From Mycobacterium sp. 155 (GTDB taxonomy: Bacteria > Actinomycetota > Actinomycetes > Mycobacteriales > Mycobacteriaceae), in NCBI RefSeq assembly GCF_000373905.1, contig NZ_KB892705.1:1939909-2003908 (forward strand): a DNA stretch of 64,000 bases. Direction: 5' to 3'. The first letter of the stretch is position 1, and each line of letters starts with the position of its first letter. Of this stretch, positions 38,301 to 49,851 are shown piece by piece. The notes under the pieces are model-generated. The model made no database searches, had not been told where the DNA came from, and was given only the letters and a program-made list of their open reading frames with translations. The translations under genes were made by a program, and so were the position numbers.

Positions 38301-39973
38301 ATCTCGATCACGGTCGGCACGATCATCGGCTGGCGACGATAGGTTTCGCCCACCCACTTGCCGACCGTGCGACGTACCGCCTGCGCGATCCTGGTTGGAT
38401 CGGTGATGTTATCGGCGGCAAGGCTTTCCAGTTCGCGCTCGACCTTCTGCGCAACCGATTCCAGCGCCTTGGGGTCCTCGGAGAAGCCGCGGGAATAAAG
38501 ATGCGCCGGCCCCGCGGGACGCCCGGTCTCCCGATGCACGACGACCGTCACAGCCACGAAACCCGATGAGAGGATGAGTCGTTCACCGAGCGTCGCGTCG
38601 CCCACATCGCCGGTGATGAGCCCGTCGACGAACATCTTGCCGACCGTCACCGCCCCGGATATCGATGCCCTGCCGGCCACCAGATCCACACTGACGCCGT
38701 TTTCGGCGATCACGATGTTCTCCGGCGGCACCCCGGTACGTGCGGCCAGCGCCGCGTTGGCACGCAGATGCCGCCAGGTGCCGTGCACCGGCATCACGTT
38801 GCGCGGGCGCACACCGTTGTATAGGAACAGCAACTCGCCCGCATAGGCGTGCCCGGAAACATGAACGCGCGCTTGGGCATTGGTGACCACCCTGGCCCCG
38901 ATCTTGGCCAGCGCATCGATCACGCCGTAAACGGCCTCCTCATTGCCAGGAATGAGCGACGACGACAGGATGATCAGGTCGCCCGCGGTCAACGTAATGC
39001 TGCGGTGCTCACCGCGCGACATTCGCGAGAGTGCGGCCATCGGCTCGCCCTGGGTTCCGGTGGTGATCAGCACCACCTTCTCCGCCGGCATCATCTCCGC
39101 CGCAGCGATGTCGAGGATGTCGGAGTCTTCGACCCGCAGGTATCCCAGGTCACGGGCGATGCCCATGTTGCGCACCATGGATCGGCCGACGAACGACACC
39201 TTGCGGCCCAGAGCCACTGCCGCATCGATGATCTGCTGCACCCGGTCGACATTCGAAGCGAAGCACGCGACGATCACCCGGCCGTCGGCACCGCGGATCA
39301 ACCGGTGCAGCGTCGGGCCCACCTCACTCTCCGACGGGCTGACACCCGGCTGTTCGGAGTTGGTGGAATCGCACAGGAACAGGTCGACCCCGGAGTCCCC
39401 CAGCCGCGACATACCCGGCAGGTCCGTGGGACGACCGTCGAGTGGCATCTGGTCGAGTTTGATGTCGCCAGTGTGCAGCACCGTGCCCGCGCCGGTGTGG
39501 ATGGCGACCGCCAGACACCCGGGAATGGAATGGTTGACGGCGAAGTACTCACATTCGAAAACGCCGTGCGTGCTGCTCTGCCGTTCGGCAACCTCCACGA
39601 GCACGGGTTTGATCCGGTGTTCGCGGCATTTCTCGCGCACCAGGGCGATGGTGAACTTCGAGCCAACCACCGGAATGTCGGGCCGCAGCTTGAGTAGGAA
39701 CGGGATAGCGCCGATGTGGTCCTCGTGCGCATGGGTGACGACGAGCGCTTCCACATCGTCGAGCCGATGCTCGATGTGCCGCAGGTCGGGCAGGATCAGG
39801 TCGACACCCGGCTCGTCATGACCCGGGAACAACACCCCGCAGTCGATGATGAGCAGCCGGCCCAAGTGCTCGAAAACGGTCATGTTGCGCCCGATTTCGC
39901 TGATACCGCCCAGCGCGGTGACTCGAAGCCCACCAGGGGCCAGCGGCTCGGGCGGTGCGAGATCGGTGCTCAA
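38297..39973 (-). CDS. rnj: Ribonuclease J
   Basis: A 558-residue metallo-beta-lactamase/beta-CASP RNase with 5'-exo and endonuclease activity in mRNA decay and rRNA maturation. The metal motif is THAHEDHIGAIPF; other blocks are HSIPGCLAVAIHTGAGTVLHTGDIK, SFVGRSMVRN and VHVSGHAYAGELLFLYNGVRP. It matches Rv2752c in length and lies 9 bp after dapA, as in other mycobacteria. Confidence 0.96.
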   Translation of the reverse strand: MSTDLAPPEPLAPGGLRVTALGGISEIGRNMTVFEHLGRLLIIDCGVLFPGHDEPGVDLILPDLRHIEHRLDDVEALVVTHAHEDHIGAIPFLLKLRPDIPVVGSKFTIALVREKCREHRIKPVLVEVAERQSSTHGVFECEYFAVNHSIPGCLAVAIHTGAGTVLHTGDIKLDQMPLDGRPTDLPGMSRLGDSGVDLFLCDSTNSEQPGVSPSESEVGPTLHRLIRGADGRVIVACFASNVDRVQQIIDAAVALGRKVSFVGRSMVRNMGIARDLGYLRVEDSDILDIAAAEMMPAEKVVLITTGTQGEPMAALSRMSRGEHRSITLTAGDLIILSSSLIPGNEEAVYGVIDALAKIGARVVTNAQARVHVSGHAYAGELLFLYNGVRPRNVMPVHGTWRHLRANAALAARTGVPPENIVIAENGVSVDLVAGRASISGAVTVGKMFVDGLITGDVGDATLGERLILSSGFVAVTVVVHRETGRPAGPAHLYSRGFSEDPKALESVAQKVERELESLAADNITDPTRIAQAVRRTVGKWVGETYRRQPMIVPTVIEI

Positions 39974-39982
39974 CGGCCCGCC

Positions 39983-40897
<915 letters not shown>

Positions 40898-40933
40898 CCC
40901 GCTCCCCCTCACGCTTCCGCCGCGATGTCGTCC

Positions 40934-41032
40934 GGCCACTCCGTCAAGCCTCCGTGGCCATTCCAGACGGGCCACTCCGTCAAGCCTCCGTGGCCATTCC
41001 AGACGGGCCACTCCGTCAAGCCTCCGTGGCCA
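40934..41032. repeat. 36-bp minisatellite between thyX and dapA
   Basis: About 2.75 copies of a 36-bp unit beginning at 40934, 40970 and 41006. The third copy contains the thyX stop codon and its last codons (ATEA-stop); the other copies lie in the spacer. Each unit holds GGCCAC...GTGGCC, which can form a hairpin. The repeat keeps codon phase because 36 is divisible by three. Confidence 0.9.
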
Positions 41033-41768
41033 AAGGCGACGTTGCCACCTCCGTACCGTCCGCAAGCGCCGCGATCTCGAAATCCGCGAACACCGCGGGC
41101 GCCACATCGACGAGTTCACGCAGGCAGGCGATGGCGAGCCGGCGGATCTCCACGTCGGCGTGCTCACTGGCCCGCATCGCGATGAAATGCCGCCAGGCCC
41201 GGTAGTTGCCGGTGACCACGATGCGGGTTTCGGTCGCGTTGGGCAGCACGGCGCGCGCGGCTTGCCGGGCCTGCTTACGGCGTAGGACCGCATTGGGCTG
41301 GTCGGCGAATTTGGCCTCCAGCCGGTTCAGCAGCTCGATGTAGGCAACCCGGCTGGCGTCGGCGGCCGCGGTGAAGATCTCCACCAGTTCCGGGTCGTCC
41401 TCCACGCCGGGTGGGATGACCACCTCGGCGTCGTGTTCGGGGACGTACCGCTGCGAGAGCTGCGAGTAGGAGAAGTGCCGGTGTCGGACCAGTTCGTGGG
41501 TGCAGGATCGGGAGATCCCGGTGATGTAGAAGGACACCGATGCGTGCTCCAGCACCGAGAAGTGGCCGACGTCGATGATGTGCCCGATGTAGGCCTCATT
41601 GGTGGCGGTCTTCGGATTGGGTTTTGACCAGCTCTGATAGCAGGCCCGGCCGGCGAACTCGGTGAGCGCCTGACCGCCCTCGGCTTCGGTCTGCCACGGC
41701 ACGTCCGGCGGCACCAGGAACTCGGTCTTGGCGATCAGTTGCACGCGCAGCGGGGCGGTTTCGGCCAC
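41016..41768 (-). CDS. thyX: Flavin-dependent thymidylate synthase ThyX
   Basis: A 250-residue FAD enzyme making dTMP with NADPH and methylene-THF. The ThyX signature RHR-x7-S is at R95 to S105 ([11 protein letters not shown]). The substrate-binding end is [23 protein letters not shown] start, with a -10 box 6 bases upstream. The genome also carries thyA, the usual mycobacterial situation. Confidence 0.97.
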   Translation of the reverse strand: MAETAPLRVQLIAKTEFLVPPDVPWQTEAEGGQALTEFAGRACYQSWSKPNPKTATNEAYIGHIIDVGHFSVLEHASVSFYITGISRSCTHELVRHRHFSYSQLSQRYVPEHDAEVVIPPGVEDDPELVEIFTAAADASRVAYIELLNRLEAKFADQPNAVLRRKQARQAARAVLPNATETRIVVTGNYRAWRHFIAMRASEHADVEIRRLAIACLRELVDVAPAVFADFEIAALADGTEVATSPLATEA

Positions 41769-41774
41769 CTGATC

Positions 41775-41780
41775 ACCCTA
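41775..41780 (-). promoter_or_regulatory. thyX -10 box, leaderless
   Basis: TAGGGT on the minus strand ends 6 bases before the thyX GTG. Confidence 0.5.
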
Positions 41781-41902
41781 CTGTCGCCACTTCGAAAGGC
41801 TCGCAAATGCTCGGCCGACTGGGCAGACGACAAGGGCGACGATCTGATCGCATTGATCGCCGGGGCATTTGCTGCGCTGGCGGCCGGTTCGTGACGCCTC
41901 CC

Positions 41903-41908
41903 TACAAT
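41903..41908 (+). promoter_or_regulatory. -10 box of the uORF/permease unit
   Basis: TACAAT ends 6 bases before an ATG at 41915, which is the first codon of a 16-codon reading frame rather than of the permease itself. Confidence 0.45.
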
Positions 41909-41914
41909 TGGCGG

Positions 41915-41965
41915 ATGCCTGGAGCCGAGTTCGCCCGTCATCAGTACGCCGGCTCGCCGTGCTGA
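41915..41965 (+). CDS. Possible leaderless upstream ORF (16 codons)
   Basis: ATG at 41915 is positioned to be the first base of a leaderless transcript. The frame reads MPGAEFARHQYAGSPC and stops 4 bases after the GTG of the permease gene, so the two overlap by 7 bp in different frames. Ending ribosomes could re-initiate at the permease start. No homologue is recognised. Confidence 0.35.
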   Translation: MPGAEFARHQYAGSPC

Positions 41966-42840
41966 TCGGTATCGCGGCAGCACTGCTGGCCTGCTTGGGT
42001 TATGGGACAGCGTCGGTCCTGCAGTCCTATGCCGCGAGCAGATCCGGATCAGGCCATGCCGCCACCTCAGAGGGCGGACCCACGCTGCGATCGACGATCA
42101 CTGCCATGCTCGCACCAATCTTCATCGCGGGAATGGCTCTTGATTTGCTCGGCTTCGTGGGCAGCCTGATCTCGGCCCGCCTGATCCCACTGTTCTTGTC
42201 CCAGACCGTCATCAGCGCCAACCTGGTCGTCACCGCAATTCTCAGCATCTTCGTGTTGCACGTGCGGCTGCACCGGCGCGACTGGATCGCCATCGCCATA
42301 GTGCTTGTGGCCCTGTGCATCCTGGGCGCCACCGCCGGACATCTGGGCGAAGGCGATCCGGGGGATGCCATGCACTGGGGTGTGCTCGTGGTGTCCGCCG
42401 TCATCCTGGCGGCAGGTGCCGCTCTGGTCCGGTTGCTCGGTCGCAATGCGGCAGTACCCGCCGGCCTCATCGCGGGCGTGCTCTACGGTGCGATGGCTGT
42501 CGCGGTGCGGGTGGTCCACGGGCTAGAGCCGCTAAACATTCGGGCGCTGCTGGCCGACCCGGCTTTATGGGCGATTGTCGTCGCTGGTCTCGGTGGCTTC
42601 TATCTGTTCACCGTTGCGCTGCAAGTCGGTTCGGTCAACGGTGTCGCCGCCGCTCTGGTCGTCGGCGAGACCGTGGTGCCGGGCGTCGTCGGCGTGCTCG
42701 TGCTGGGTGATACCGCGCGGCCAGGCTACGGCTGGCTGGTGGCACTCGCGTTTGCCGCGGCCGTGATCGGCGCTGTCGCCGTTGCGGTCTTCGGCGCGGC
42801 TGAGTACGAGCGGACGGCGTCTGTCGCAGAGAGCGGCTGA
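41959..42840 (+). CDS. DMT/EamA-like membrane protein
   Basis: From GTG at 41959 the product has 293 residues with nine or ten hydrophobic segments and the pattern of drug/metabolite or EamA-type transporters (LGYGTASVLQSYAASR, LPLFLSQTVISANLVVTAILS-like segment, GETVVPGVVGVLVLGDTARPG). TTG codons upstream in frame would lengthen it, but the promoter lies downstream of the first of them. The substrate is unknown. Confidence 0.78.
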   Translation: MLIGIAAALLACLGYGTASVLQSYAASRSGSGHAATSEGGPTLRSTITAMLAPIFIAGMALDLLGFVGSLISARLIPLFLSQTVISANLVVTAILSIFVLHVRLHRRDWIAIAIVLVALCILGATAGHLGEGDPGDAMHWGVLVVSAVILAAGAALVRLLGRNAAVPAGLIAGVLYGAMAVAVRVVHGLEPLNIRALLADPALWAIVVAGLGGFYLFTVALQVGSVNGVAAALVVGETVVPGVVGVLVLGDTARPGYGWLVALAFAAAVIGAVAVAVFGAAEYERTASVAESG

Positions 42841-42981
42841 GGAGAATTCGTGCCGTCGAGACCATGTCCCCCGATCGGTGGACCAGCAGTTCATCCCGTA
42901 GCAGTCCGATCGGCGGACAGACTCAGGACTGTCGATGAGCGAGGCTTGACGGCATCGAACGCACCGACAGAAAGGAACCAA

Positions 42982-43263
42982 ATGAGCTATCACGTCATGG
43001 ATCTGGTGTGCGAGCGGGCCAACGAGCGCGACTGGGAATTGATCTTCGACAGTGGGCCGAACGGTGACTTGCGCACCATCGTCTGGGAACACCGGTGCCC
43101 CGAAGGAGCCGGACAGCCACCCGAGTTGGAGATCACGTTCAACGTCGACGGCCGGATCGTCCAGACCGAGAAGCGCCTGGACGGCAAGTGGCTCCAGCGG
43201 TCGACGCCACCCCTCGAGTTCGCGTCGACCGAGATCCACCTGGAGACATTGAGCATGATCTGA
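42982..43263 (+). CDS. Small conserved hypothetical protein
   Basis: A 93-residue soluble protein starting MSYHVMDLVCERANERDWEL after AAAGGAACCAA. It is mostly beta strands with two short acidic segments. There is no signal or membrane helix. I do not recognise it. The 140-bp gap before it shows no gene. Confidence 0.6.
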   Translation: MSYHVMDLVCERANERDWELIFDSGPNGDLRTIVWEHRCPEGAGQPPELEITFNVDGRIVQTEKRLDGKWLQRSTPPLEFASTEIHLETLSMI

Positions 43264-43340
43264 CCCAGCCACCGATCACTCGCACCTTCCGGCGCGACCC
43301 CCAGATAGCCGGGTTCGCCGACCACTGGCAGGCTGACCGA

Positions 43341-44042
43341 CTACCGAGCCAGCACCTGCATATCGGGTGCGAGCACATCGGTCAGCTGTGACCACGGCAC
43401 CGTGACTACGGGTAGCCCGTGGGCGAATTGGTAATCCTCGAAATGAATTTCCAATCCGTCCACGGTAGGGATCCAATTGTGGAAGTTGTCCGCGACCGGC
43501 GCATTGCCCGGTTCGTCCGCCATCGGCCTACTTCCGCCATACACCGTCGGGAAGAGCAGTTTCGTTTGCTCGGAGAGCCGGTTCAATCCAGCCTGCGAGT
43601 CGGTGAAGAGGTTGTCGAGGGTTATGGGACGGCCGTTGCGACTGTCGATGACGATGGTGGTGACGTAGTCCAACGGATGTGCAGCATGCTGGTGGAAGTA
43701 CATTCCGGTCAACACCTGCGAGATCGCCGTCGGCCGAAAGCTCACCGCGGGTTTGGTTTCGAACGTCGCGTCATCGTGGATGACCTCGTCGCGATCGAGC
43801 ATGCCACCCATGGTCTTTCCGGACGCCACGCTTGCCGCGTTGAATGCCGCCGCCACCGCGCCGTCTCCCCCGGACAACTGCCCAACGTCGATTTTCCAGC
43901 CATCGCCGGGGTCGATGGACGTCGACGAGACCGTGTAGATCGCGCCGTTACTGGTCCCGCTGTCGGCGACCGCAGTTCCGGTCCCGCCGAAGACAGTCAT
44001 CAACACAACAGCGAAGGCGACAACGATTCCCCTGCTCGACAT
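43341..44042 (-). CDS. Secreted DUF3298/RsiV-like protein
   Basis: A 233-residue exported protein. A Sec signal peptide (MSSRGIVVAFAVVLMTVFGG...AVADS) is cleaved near residue 27. The body resembles mycobacterial secreted antigens with a DUF3298 fold: FRPTAISQVLTGMYFHQHAAHPLDYVTTIVIDSRNG and NLFTDSQAGLNRLS. The in-frame start 13 codons upstream is disfavoured because it would precede the signal peptide. Function unknown. Confidence 0.8.
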   Translation of the reverse strand: MSSRGIVVAFAVVLMTVFGGTGTAVADSGTSNGAIYTVSSTSIDPGDGWKIDVGQLSGGDGAVAAAFNAASVASGKTMGGMLDRDEVIHDDATFETKPAVSFRPTAISQVLTGMYFHQHAAHPLDYVTTIVIDSRNGRPITLDNLFTDSQAGLNRLSEQTKLLFPTVYGGSRPMADEPGNAPVADNFHNWIPTVDGLEIHFEDYQFAHGLPVVTVPWSQLTDVLAPDMQVLAR

Positions 44043-44102
44043 CGTTCGATTATTGTCCGAGCCAGAGGACGCCTCACACATAACGGACCGGAACGGTGAT
44101 CG

Positions 44103-45311
44103 CTACCCGGTAAGACTGCGACGCAACGCCGTGACCAGATCACCGCGCTGTCCGACTGTCACATCGTCGGCCCCGAGCCATGACGCCATCGTCCGCAGCT
44201 CTTCCGCCAACGCGTGCGCCACCCGCGACCTGTCTTGCCCGTCTTCCGTGAACGCGCCTACGACATGCAGGGCACCGTCCGTCCGCTTGAGATCCACCCG
44301 CGCTACCAGTTGCCCATCGAGCAGAAAAGGCCATACGTAGTAACCGAATTGACGTTTGGAGGCCGGCGTATAGATTTCGATGCGGTAGTGAAAATCGAAT
44401 AGCCGCTCGACGCGGGGCCGGAAGAAGATCAGCGGATCAAAAGGACACAGCAGGGCCGTACCCCGGTCCCGCCGTGGCACGATCTGCCCCGACCGCAAGA
44501 AGGCCGCCCCGCTCCATCCCTCCACATCGACGGGCTCCAGTTCCCCGTCGGCCACGAGCTTGGCGATGGCCGGCCTTACCTGTTTGGCACCCAGCCGGAA
44601 ATAGTCCCTGATGTCGGCTTCCGTGCCGATGCCGAGTGCCGCCGACGCACGCAGCGCCAGCTCTCGGATCGCTTCGTCGTCACCGATCTCGCGAGACACC
44701 ACCTCGGGTGGCAGCACATTCTCGGTGAGGTCGTAGTGGCGGGCGAACCCGACGCGCGTCGCCGTCGTGAATACCCCCGAGGCGAACAGTGCCTCGGCCA
44801 CCCATTTGGTGTCACTGCGTCCCCACCACGGACCCTTGCGCCCGCGCGGCTCGGCCTCTAGGTAAGCCTCGATCTGACCGGCGGTGGACGGACCCAACTC
44901 GGTTACGGCCGCCACGATGTCGTCGGCGAGTTTGGCGTTCTTCCGCACGATCTCGGTGCCCCATCTGCCGTGGGTGTATTCGCGCATCCGCCACCGCAGC
45001 AACGGCCAGTCGTCGACGGCCATCAGAGCGGCCTCGTGCGCCCAGTACTCCACCAACAGCCGCGGGGAGCGCGCCGAATGCGACCACGCGGCACGGTCGA
45101 CGATCTCCCGGTCATACGGGCCAAGCCGGCTGAACACCGGCGCATAGTGCGCGCGCACCGCGACCGACACCGAGTCCAGCTGCAGCACTTGAATCCGGGA
45201 GATCAAGCGGCGCAGATGTGTGCGCGTGACCGCGCCACGAGGTTTGGCTTCATGCAGCCCCTGCGCCGCGACGGCGATACGGCGGGCCTGCGCGGTGGTA
45301 AGAGTGGCCAC
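44103..45311 (-). CDS. YcaQ-family (HTH_42) DNA glycosylase-like protein
   Basis: A 402-residue protein from GTG at 45311 made of winged-helix repeats. Near the N-terminus is IQVLQLDSVSVAVRAHY: the QxD pair (Q44, D46) is the catalytic motif of the YcaQ/AlkX branch, which removes alkylated bases and unhooks interstrand cross-links. Also visible are YWAHEAALM, PWWGRS and CPFDPLIFFR. The frame extends upstream over the start of dfrA's end and is not used. It follows thyA-dfrA on the same strand, 89 bp later. Confidence 0.82.
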   Translation of the reverse strand: MATLTTAQARRIAVAAQGLHEAKPRGAVTRTHLRRLISRIQVLQLDSVSVAVRAHYAPVFSRLGPYDREIVDRAAWSHSARSPRLLVEYWAHEAALMAVDDWPLLRWRMREYTHGRWGTEIVRKNAKLADDIVAAVTELGPSTAGQIEAYLEAEPRGRKGPWWGRSDTKWVAEALFASGVFTTATRVGFARHYDLTENVLPPEVVSREIGDDEAIRELALRASAALGIGTEADIRDYFRLGAKQVRPAIAKLVADGELEPVDVEGWSGAAFLRSGQIVPRRDRGTALLCPFDPLIFFRPRVERLFDFHYRIEIYTPASKRQFGYYVWPFLLDGQLVARVDLKRTDGALHVVGAFTEDGQDRSRVAHALAEELRTMASWLGADDVTVGQRGDLVTALRRSLTG

Positions 45312-45400
45312 CTCACCATCGTTCCCCAAGCCACCGACAGAAAGCCGTGCACGCATGAAATGCGCCCGACGGCCACGACACTCCGCGACAGAGCCAGTGC

Positions 45401-45877
45401 TCACCGCCGATAGCTGCAGAACCGGTACCGCAGGCCTGAACTGCTGGTCAACCACTCTCCCACCGTGCATGCCCACGTGTCGTCGAGCGGTGGCGCCAGC
45501 GCGTCACCGTCGGTGGGTACCAAGTCGACGTCGATCTCGGTGACCTCGCATCGGTCGGCCAACGGCAGCGTCATCGCGTAGATCTGGGCACCGCCGATGA
45601 CCCAGCCCCCGATGTTCTCCGGTAGCGCCGTGACCACATCGGCCCCGTCGGCGACGAATCCGGCGTCGCGGGTGATCACGACATTGCGCCTACCGGGCAA
45701 TGGGCGCACCTTGGTCGGCAGCGATTCCCAGGTCAACCGGCCCATCAGCACCGTCTGACCCATGGTGAGTTCTTTGAACCGGGCCTGGTCCTCGGGTAGT
45801 CGCCAGGGGATGCCGTTGTCACGACCGACGATGCCGGTGCGCGACTGCGCCCAGATCAGCCCGAGGCGCCCCGTCAC
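45401..45877 (-). CDS. dfrA: Dihydrofolate reductase
   Basis: A 158-residue enzyme regenerating tetrahydrofolate. Visible are [33 protein letters not shown] (catalytic Asp after PW R), [10 protein letters not shown] and [25 protein letters not shown] at 45877 gives the normal length; an in-frame extension reaches into thyA. It is 22 bp after thyA in a dTMP-folate operon. Confidence 0.96.
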   Translation of the reverse strand: MTGRLGLIWAQSRTGIVGRDNGIPWRLPEDQARFKELTMGQTVLMGRLTWESLPTKVRPLPGRRNVVITRDAGFVADGADVVTALPENIGGWVIGGAQIYAMTLPLADRCEVTEIDVDLVPTDGDALAPPLDDTWACTVGEWLTSSSGLRYRFCSYRR

Positions 45878-45899
45878 TGTTCGGTCCTGCAAGCAGACC

Positions 45900-46700
45900 T
45901 CATACCGCGACGGGGGCCTTGATCGCCGGGTGCGGGTCATAATTCAGGATCGCGATGTCTTCGTAGGTGTAATCGAAGATCGAATCACGGGGTGCCAGAA
46001 CCAGTTCCGGGTACGGACGGGGTTCGCGGCTCAGCTGCAACGAGACCTGTTCGACGTGGTTGTCGTAGATGTGGCAGTCCCCGCCGGTCCAGACGAACTC
46101 ACCGACGCCCAGCCCGGCCTGCGCGGCCATCATGTGGGTCAGCAGCGCGTAACTGGCGATGTTGAACGGCACCCCGAGGAACAGGTCCGCACTGCGCTGG
46201 TAGAGCTGGCAACTCAGCCGCCCCTCGGCGACGTAGAACTGGAAGAACGCGTGGCAGGGCGGCAGAGCCATCTGAGGGATCTCGCCCACGTTCCATGCCG
46301 AGACGATGTTGCGCCGGGAGTCCGGATCCCGCTTGAGCAGCTCAAGGGAGTTGCTGATCTGATCGATGTGCTCACCCGACGGCGCGGGCCACGACCGCCA
46401 CTGCACACCGTAGATGGGGCCGAGATCGCCTGTGTCAGAAGCCCATTCATTCCAAATGGTGACACCGCGCTCCTGCAGCCACCGTACGTTGGAGTCCCCG
46501 CGCAGAAACCACAGCAGCTCGTAGACGACTGACTTGGTGTGCACCTTCTTGGTGGTGATCAGTGGGAATCCCGCGGCGAGGTCGTACCGCATCTGGTGGC
46601 CGAACAGGCTGCGGGTTCCGGTGCCGGTGCGGTCGGACTTCGGCGTTCCGGTCTGCAGCACCAGCCGCAGCAGATCCTCGTACGGCGTCGCGATAGACAC
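45900..46700 (-). CDS. thyA: Thymidylate synthase ThyA
   Basis: A 266-residue folate-dependent thymidylate synthase. The catalytic Cys is in [28 protein letters not shown] and [19 protein letters not shown] are present. GTG start with a -10 box 6 bases upstream. Coupled to dfrA because its product dihydrofolate needs that reductase. Confidence 0.97.
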   Translation of the reverse strand: MSIATPYEDLLRLVLQTGTPKSDRTGTGTRSLFGHQMRYDLAAGFPLITTKKVHTKSVVYELLWFLRGDSNVRWLQERGVTIWNEWASDTGDLGPIYGVQWRSWPAPSGEHIDQISNSLELLKRDPDSRRNIVSAWNVGEIPQMALPPCHAFFQFYVAEGRLSCQLYQRSADLFLGVPFNIASYALLTHMMAAQAGLGVGEFVWTGGDCHIYDNHVEQVSLQLSREPRPYPELVLAPRDSIFDYTYEDIAILNYDPHPAIKAPVAV

Positions 46701-46706
46701 GCACTC

Positions 46707-46712
46707 AGCTTA
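46707..46712 (-). promoter_or_regulatory. thyA-dfrA -10 box, leaderless
   Basis: TAAGCT on the minus strand ends 6 bases before the thyA GTG. Confidence 0.5.
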
Positions 46713-46742
46713 CGGGCAGTGGTCAGGGGGTAGAACGGAGCC

Positions 46743-47480
46743 ATGCCGACGATCAAGGACACCATAACCATGCCCGACGGCACCTGTGCCGTGACGCTCG
46801 CGACCCCAGACGGCCATGGCCCCTGGCCGGGCGTGGTCATGTATCCCGACGCCGGCGGAGCCCGAGCGACCTTCGACGAGATGGCCGCGAAGTTGGCCGG
46901 CTACGGCTACGTCGTGCTGGTGCCGGATGTGTACTACCGCGACGCAGGCTGGAAACCGTTCGACATGGCGACGGCGTTCAGCGACACCAGAGAGCGCAAC
47001 CGGCTGTTCTCGATGATGAAGAAAGTGACCCCGGATGTCATGGCGGCCGATGCGGCAGCGTTCTTCGACTACCTGGAAAGCCGCCCGGAGGTCACCGGGT
47101 CGAAGTTCGGCATCACCGGCTACTGCATGGGTGGTCGGACGTCATTGGTGGTGGCAGGCCGGGTGCCTGATCGGGTCGCGGCGGCCATGTCTTTCCACGG
47201 CGGCGGGCTGGCTTCGGACGACCCCGGCAGCCCTCATCTGCTGGCCGACAAGATTCACGCCGCGGTATACGTTGGCGGAGCAGCGGGCGACGCGTCGTTC
47301 ACTCCCAAACAGGCTGAAACCCTGAACAAGGCACTGACCGCCGCGGGCGTCGAGCACATCATCGAAACCTACGCCGGCACACACGGATTCGCGGTACCCG
47401 ACAATGCGCCCTACAACCAGGCCGCCGACGAGCGGCACTGGGAAGCCATGGAGAGCTTCTTCGGCTCGCGGCTCGGCTGA
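46743..47480 (+). CDS. Dienelactone hydrolase family protein
   Basis: A 245-residue alpha/beta hydrolase like Rv2765. The nucleophile is cysteine, C128 in GYCMGG, as in true dienelactone hydrolases; the catalytic His is H214 in YAGTHGFAVPD. The usual substrates are dienelactones from chloroaromatic breakdown, but mycobacterial members are poorly defined. Confidence 0.9.
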   Translation: MPTIKDTITMPDGTCAVTLATPDGHGPWPGVVMYPDAGGARATFDEMAAKLAGYGYVVLVPDVYYRDAGWKPFDMATAFSDTRERNRLFSMMKKVTPDVMAADAAAFFDYLESRPEVTGSKFGITGYCMGGRTSLVVAGRVPDRVAAAMSFHGGGLASDDPGSPHLLADKIHAAVYVGGAAGDASFTPKQAETLNKALTAAGVEHIIETYAGTHGFAVPDNAPYNQAADERHWEAMESFFGSRLG

Positions 47481-47543
47481 CCTGCCGCGTGGCGTCACCC
47501 GTAGCGACGACCCCGACCATGTGCCCGCGCGCCGAGACTTCCA

Positions 47544-47996
47544 CTACTGATCGTCGCGGTGTAGGAACAACCTGACCGCCCGGAGCACACCACGGCCGGC
47601 GTACACGCCCGCGGCCACCGACACGACGATCATGGCGATGAACATCGTCAGCCAGTTGGCCCTGCTGTGGCTCACGTTCCACCAAACGATGGTGAACAAC
47701 ACCGCGCAGACAAATACGACGATGTCCCGCCAGTTGCCGCGGTAGGACATCGCCGCCTCACGAATCTCACGACTTCGATCCCCCGCCGTGATCAGCTCGC
47801 CGATCCGCTGATCGATGCTGGCCTTGAGTCGCGTCCGCAATTCGGCGTCCTCGGCCGGAAGCCGTTCCAACAGGTCCATGTCCTTGGCGATGAGCCCACG
47901 CACGTCCGGTGGCTTCAGGTTGCCTGCGATCAGGCCGAGCATGGCGCCCCCGGCGATCGGAGCGGCGCCAAGAGCTAGTTCGGCAATCCCCGGCAT
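47544..47996 (-). CDS. Membrane protein with charged N-terminal helix
   Basis: A 150-residue protein. It begins with a Gly/Ala-rich hydrophobic segment, followed by a charged helical stretch (about 35-85) and two hydrophobic segments near the C-terminus (about 92-108 and 113-132). A ribosome site GGAGGACAGG precedes the ATG. I do not recognise it. Confidence 0.7.
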   Translation of the reverse strand: MPGIAELALGAAPIAGGAMLGLIAGNLKPPDVRGLIAKDMDLLERLPAEDAELRTRLKASIDQRIGELITAGDRSREIREAAMSYRGNWRDIVVFVCAVLFTIVWWNVSHSRANWLTMFIAMIVVSVAAGVYAGRGVLRAVRLFLHRDDQ

Positions 47997-48064
47997 ACCT
48001 GTCCTCCGTCACATGGTCGCGCTACGAGATGGCTGCAATCTTGTCGAAAATACCCGCAGGGGCG

Positions 48065-48517
48065 TCAATTCATGAGCTGCGCGGCAACTGTCGCACCGAG
48101 CTCCCAGCACGCCTCCAGATCGGATTTGCTCGGCTTGCCGGACACCACGACGTCCGCTGCGGCCTTCACCCAGCCCAACCCCGTCGTGATGTTGACGACT
48201 GCCCGCTCAGCACCCTCGGTGCCTTCGTTGCCGTGCAGGTACAGGCCGTACGGTCGGCCGCGTGTCGCATCCAGGCACGGGTAATAACAGACGTCGAAAG
48301 CGTGCTTGAGCGCACCGCTTATGTAGCCGAGGTTGGCCGGGCTGCCGAGCAGGTAACCGTCGGCAGCGAGCACATCGGCCGGCGAGACGGTGAGCGCGGG
48401 GCGGCGCACGACCTCGACGCCCTCGATCTCCGGGTCCGTGGCCCCGGCGAGCACCGCCTCGAACATCTCCTGGCAGTGCGGCGACGGCGTGTGGTGGACG
48501 ATGAGCAACGTGGGCAT
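48065..48517 (-). CDS. Flavodoxin-like NAD(P)H oxidoreductase (Rv2771c-like)
   Basis: A 150-residue flavodoxin-fold protein. The phosphate loop is in LLIVHHTPSPHCQEMFEAV and the isoalloxazine region in GYLLGSPANLGYISGALKHAFDVCYY. ATG at 48517 gives the family length. It lies 1 bp after the Rv2772c-like gene in a dapB operon. Confidence 0.86.
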   Translation of the reverse strand: MPTLLIVHHTPSPHCQEMFEAVLAGATDPEIEGVEVVRRPALTVSPADVLAADGYLLGSPANLGYISGALKHAFDVCYYPCLDATRGRPYGLYLHGNEGTEGAERAVVNITTGLGWVKAAADVVVSGKPSKSDLEACWELGATVAAQLMN

Positions 48518-48518
48518 C

Positions 48519-49848
<1,330 letters not shown>

Positions 49849-49851
49849 ACT

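Noticed and set aside
40934..41032. CRISPR-like array
   Set aside because: Units are directly adjacent with no unique spacers, and one contains the thyX stop codon; it is a minisatellite.
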